Assembly: GCA_017510875.1 (NCBI GenBank)
Contig: JAFWLX010000305.1
Span: 1 to 14,640 of the forward strand
Origin: Atopobiaceae bacterium
GTDB taxonomy: Bacteria > Actinomycetota > Coriobacteriia > Coriobacteriales > Atopobiaceae
Direction: 5' to 3'
DNA: 14,640 nt
Shown: one piece after another, positions 13,275 to 14,640 of the stretch
Position numbering within the stretch: the stretch's first letter is position 1
How the letters are laid out: every line of letters begins with the position of its first letter
Made by a program: the position numbers and the translations under genes
Notes under the pieces: model-generated
What the model was told of the DNA's origin: nothing
Databases searched by the model: none
What the model saw: only the letters and a program-made list of their open reading frames with translations

Positions 13275-14640
13275 ATGAAAGAGAATCCCAAGAAGGACCC
13301 AAGCAAAAGCGGTGGCGTAAGCATTCGTGCTGTTGGCATTGTTACTATTATCATCGCCATCATACTTGCATTCTATGCGTTCTACCTGGCAGGAAAGGTG
13401 GCCACCGCCGAGGACACGGTAACCTCGGATCAGAAGCGCTATGTTGAGTGCAGCGAAGCCGTAGACAACCTACAAAGCGCGTCTGACTACCTCACCTCGC
13501 AGGCACGCATGTTTGTGACAACCGGACGTCGGGAATACATGGATGCCTATATCAAGGAGATCTCCGTTACCGACAGACGCGGAAAAGCCGTCGATGTGCT
13601 GAGGTCAAGCTTTTCTGAGAACCGCGAAGCCGTCACCAAGCTCGAGCACGCCCTAGACGCCTCAAACGGACTTGCCAAAAGCGAGCTAAGCGCCTTTCGG
13701 CTTGCTGCAGAGTACTATGGTATCGATGACGTGCCCAAAGAGGTTGCGGAGGCAAACACCGATCTGTTTAGGGACTCACCCAGCAAGGAGACCCTAATCG
13801 AAACCGCCAAGTCACTTGTGCTGAGCGAAAGCTACGATAACGTCAAAGAGAACATCTCAAGTAGCGTCAGGGCAAGTTCAGACGCACTGCTCGAGCGACT
13901 GAACACAGATCTTGAAGAGAACAAGACCTTGATACAGGGACTCCTCTTTCAGCTGCGTGTGACGGTTGCCCTGCTTCTTTGCGTCATCATGGTGTTTGTG
14001 CTGGCACTGTTTATGTACGTGCTCAAACCGCTCGGTCGCTACATCGAGCGACTGAGCGCCGGAGAGCCGCTCGAGCCCGACGGAGCCTACGAGCTGCATT
14101 ATTTGGCAAACGCCTACAACATCATCTACGAGGACAACAACCAACGCATCGAGAAGCTGCGCGAGTACGCAGAACGCGATTCGCTTACCGGCATCAGCAA
14201 CCGCGGAGGCTATGACAACTTCCTTGCCACCCACACCCGTAATATCGCGTTGTTGCTCATCGACATCAATAACTTCAAGGAATTCAACACGGTCTATGGC
14301 CACGATACAGGAGACGCGGTTCTGATCAAGATGGCAGAGGCACTTAACACGGCCTTCCGCTCAACCGACTTCCCCTGCCGTATCAATGGCGATTTGTTTG
14401 CCGTTGTCATGACCAACATGAACATCGAGTCGCGTCAGGCCATATTGAACAAGGTAGAGATGGTCAACTCGATTCTTGGCGATGATTCCTCAGACCTGCC
14501 TGCCGTCACGCTCTCGGTTGGCGCCGCCTTCAGCACCGAGGACATGAGCCAAGACGATATCTACCACGCCGCTCACGCCGCCATGCAGCAGGCCAAGCAG
14601 GAAAAGTCAAATAGCGTCTACTTCTACGGCGAGGGTCACA
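13275..14640 (+). CDS. two-TM sensor with degenerate GGDEF domain (3' end outside window)
   Basis: The frame stays open for 455 codons to the window edge. TM1 (about 18-40) and TM2 (228-250) enclose a helical extracytoplasmic region (41-225), likely a sensor. A short linker leads to a GGDEF domain (about 298 onward) with RDSLTGISNR (301-310), LLLIDINNFKEFN (326-338, metal D330, guanine-contact N338) and GHDTGD (342-347). The signature reads RINGDLF (369-375) instead of RxGGDEF, so the first Gly is Asn and the catalytic Glu is Leu. Diguanylate cyclase activity is therefore doubtful, and a GTP-binding or partner-regulating role is possible. GGTGAT lies 5 nt before the ATG. It probably shares a transcript with the HD-GYP gene 16 nt upstream. 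Confidence 0.88.
   Translation, partial: MKENPKKDPSKSGGVSIRAVGIVTIIIAIILAFYAFYLAGKVATAEDTVTSDQKRYVECSEAVDNLQSASDYLTSQARMFVTTGRREYMDAYIKEISVTDRRGKAVDVLRSSFSENREAVTKLEHALDASNGLAKSELSAFRLAAEYYGIDDVPKEVAEANTDLFRDSPSKETLIETAKSLVLSESYDNVKENISSSVRASSDALLERLNTDLEENKTLIQGLLFQLRVTVALLLCVIMVFVLALFMYVLKPLGRYIERLSAGEPLEPDGAYELHYLANAYNIIYEDNNQRIEKLREYAERDSLTGISNRGGYDNFLATHTRNIALLLIDINNFKEFNTVYGHDTGDAVLIKMAEALNTAFRSTDFPCRINGDLFAVVMTNMNIESRQAILNKVEMVNSILGDDSSDLPAVTLSVGAAFSTEDMSQDDIYHAAHAAMQQAKQEKSNSVYFYGEGH

Noticed and set aside
12341..13363. Long 340-codon open frame antisense to the HD-GYP gene
   Set aside because: It lies opposite a gene with complete, collinear HD-GYP motifs, and its translation shows no recognisable domain. 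It is a high-GC shadow frame.

Overview
The window looks like chromosomal DNA of a high-GC actinobacterium. The protein style (EttA-type ABC-F ATPase, YfbR-like HD nucleotidase, a heptad-rich exported protein next to a MacB/FtsX-type ABC pair, and an ECF-S-like membrane module fused to HD-GYP) suggests a Coriobacteriia host such as the Olsenella/Atopobium group. That placement is inference from remembered families, not a search. No rRNA, tRNA, CRISPR array, phage gene or intact transposase was found.

Left third (1-5306), all genes on the minus strand. In transcription order: a YfbR-like 5'-deoxynucleotidase (4713-5306), a family 2 glycoside hydrolase (2584-4422), a Phd/YefM antitoxin with a RelE/ParE-type toxin (1937-2517), and the translation factor EttA (237-1916). 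Antitoxin and toxin overlap by 4 nt, and ettA starts 20 nt after the toxin. The antitoxin start region carries a perfect 25-4-25 bp inverted repeat that is probably the operator.

Middle (5504-10756), plus strand. A probable three-gene operon encodes a secreted YhgE/Pip-like heptad-repeat protein, a LolD/MacB-type ABC ATPase and an 8-TM FtsX/MacB-type permease. The last two genes are 6 nt apart. This looks like an envelope or export ABC system with a dedicated exported partner.

Right (11018-14640), plus strand. A multi-domain sensor runs from an ECF-S-like membrane module through an extracytoplasmic sensor and HAMP-like linker to an HD-GYP phosphodiesterase with intact motifs. It is followed 16 nt later by a two-TM protein with a GGDEF domain whose signature is degenerate (NGDLF) and which runs off the window. 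Together they look like a membrane-linked cyclic-dinucleotide signalling pair in which one member may be a pseudo-enzyme.

The most notable non-coding content is a family of non-autonomous, MITE-like nested palindromes in intergenic gaps. Copy B (4456-4682) has 41-bp terminal inverted repeats matching at 40/41 positions and a perfect 8-bp target duplication. Copy C (10818-10905) is an internally deleted copy in the opposite orientation with an 8-bp duplication matching at 7/8. Copy A (1 to about 190, cut by the window edge) shares B's core almost exactly but has strongly diverged ends. Copy B sits inside what was probably the rho-independent terminator of the nucleotidase gene.
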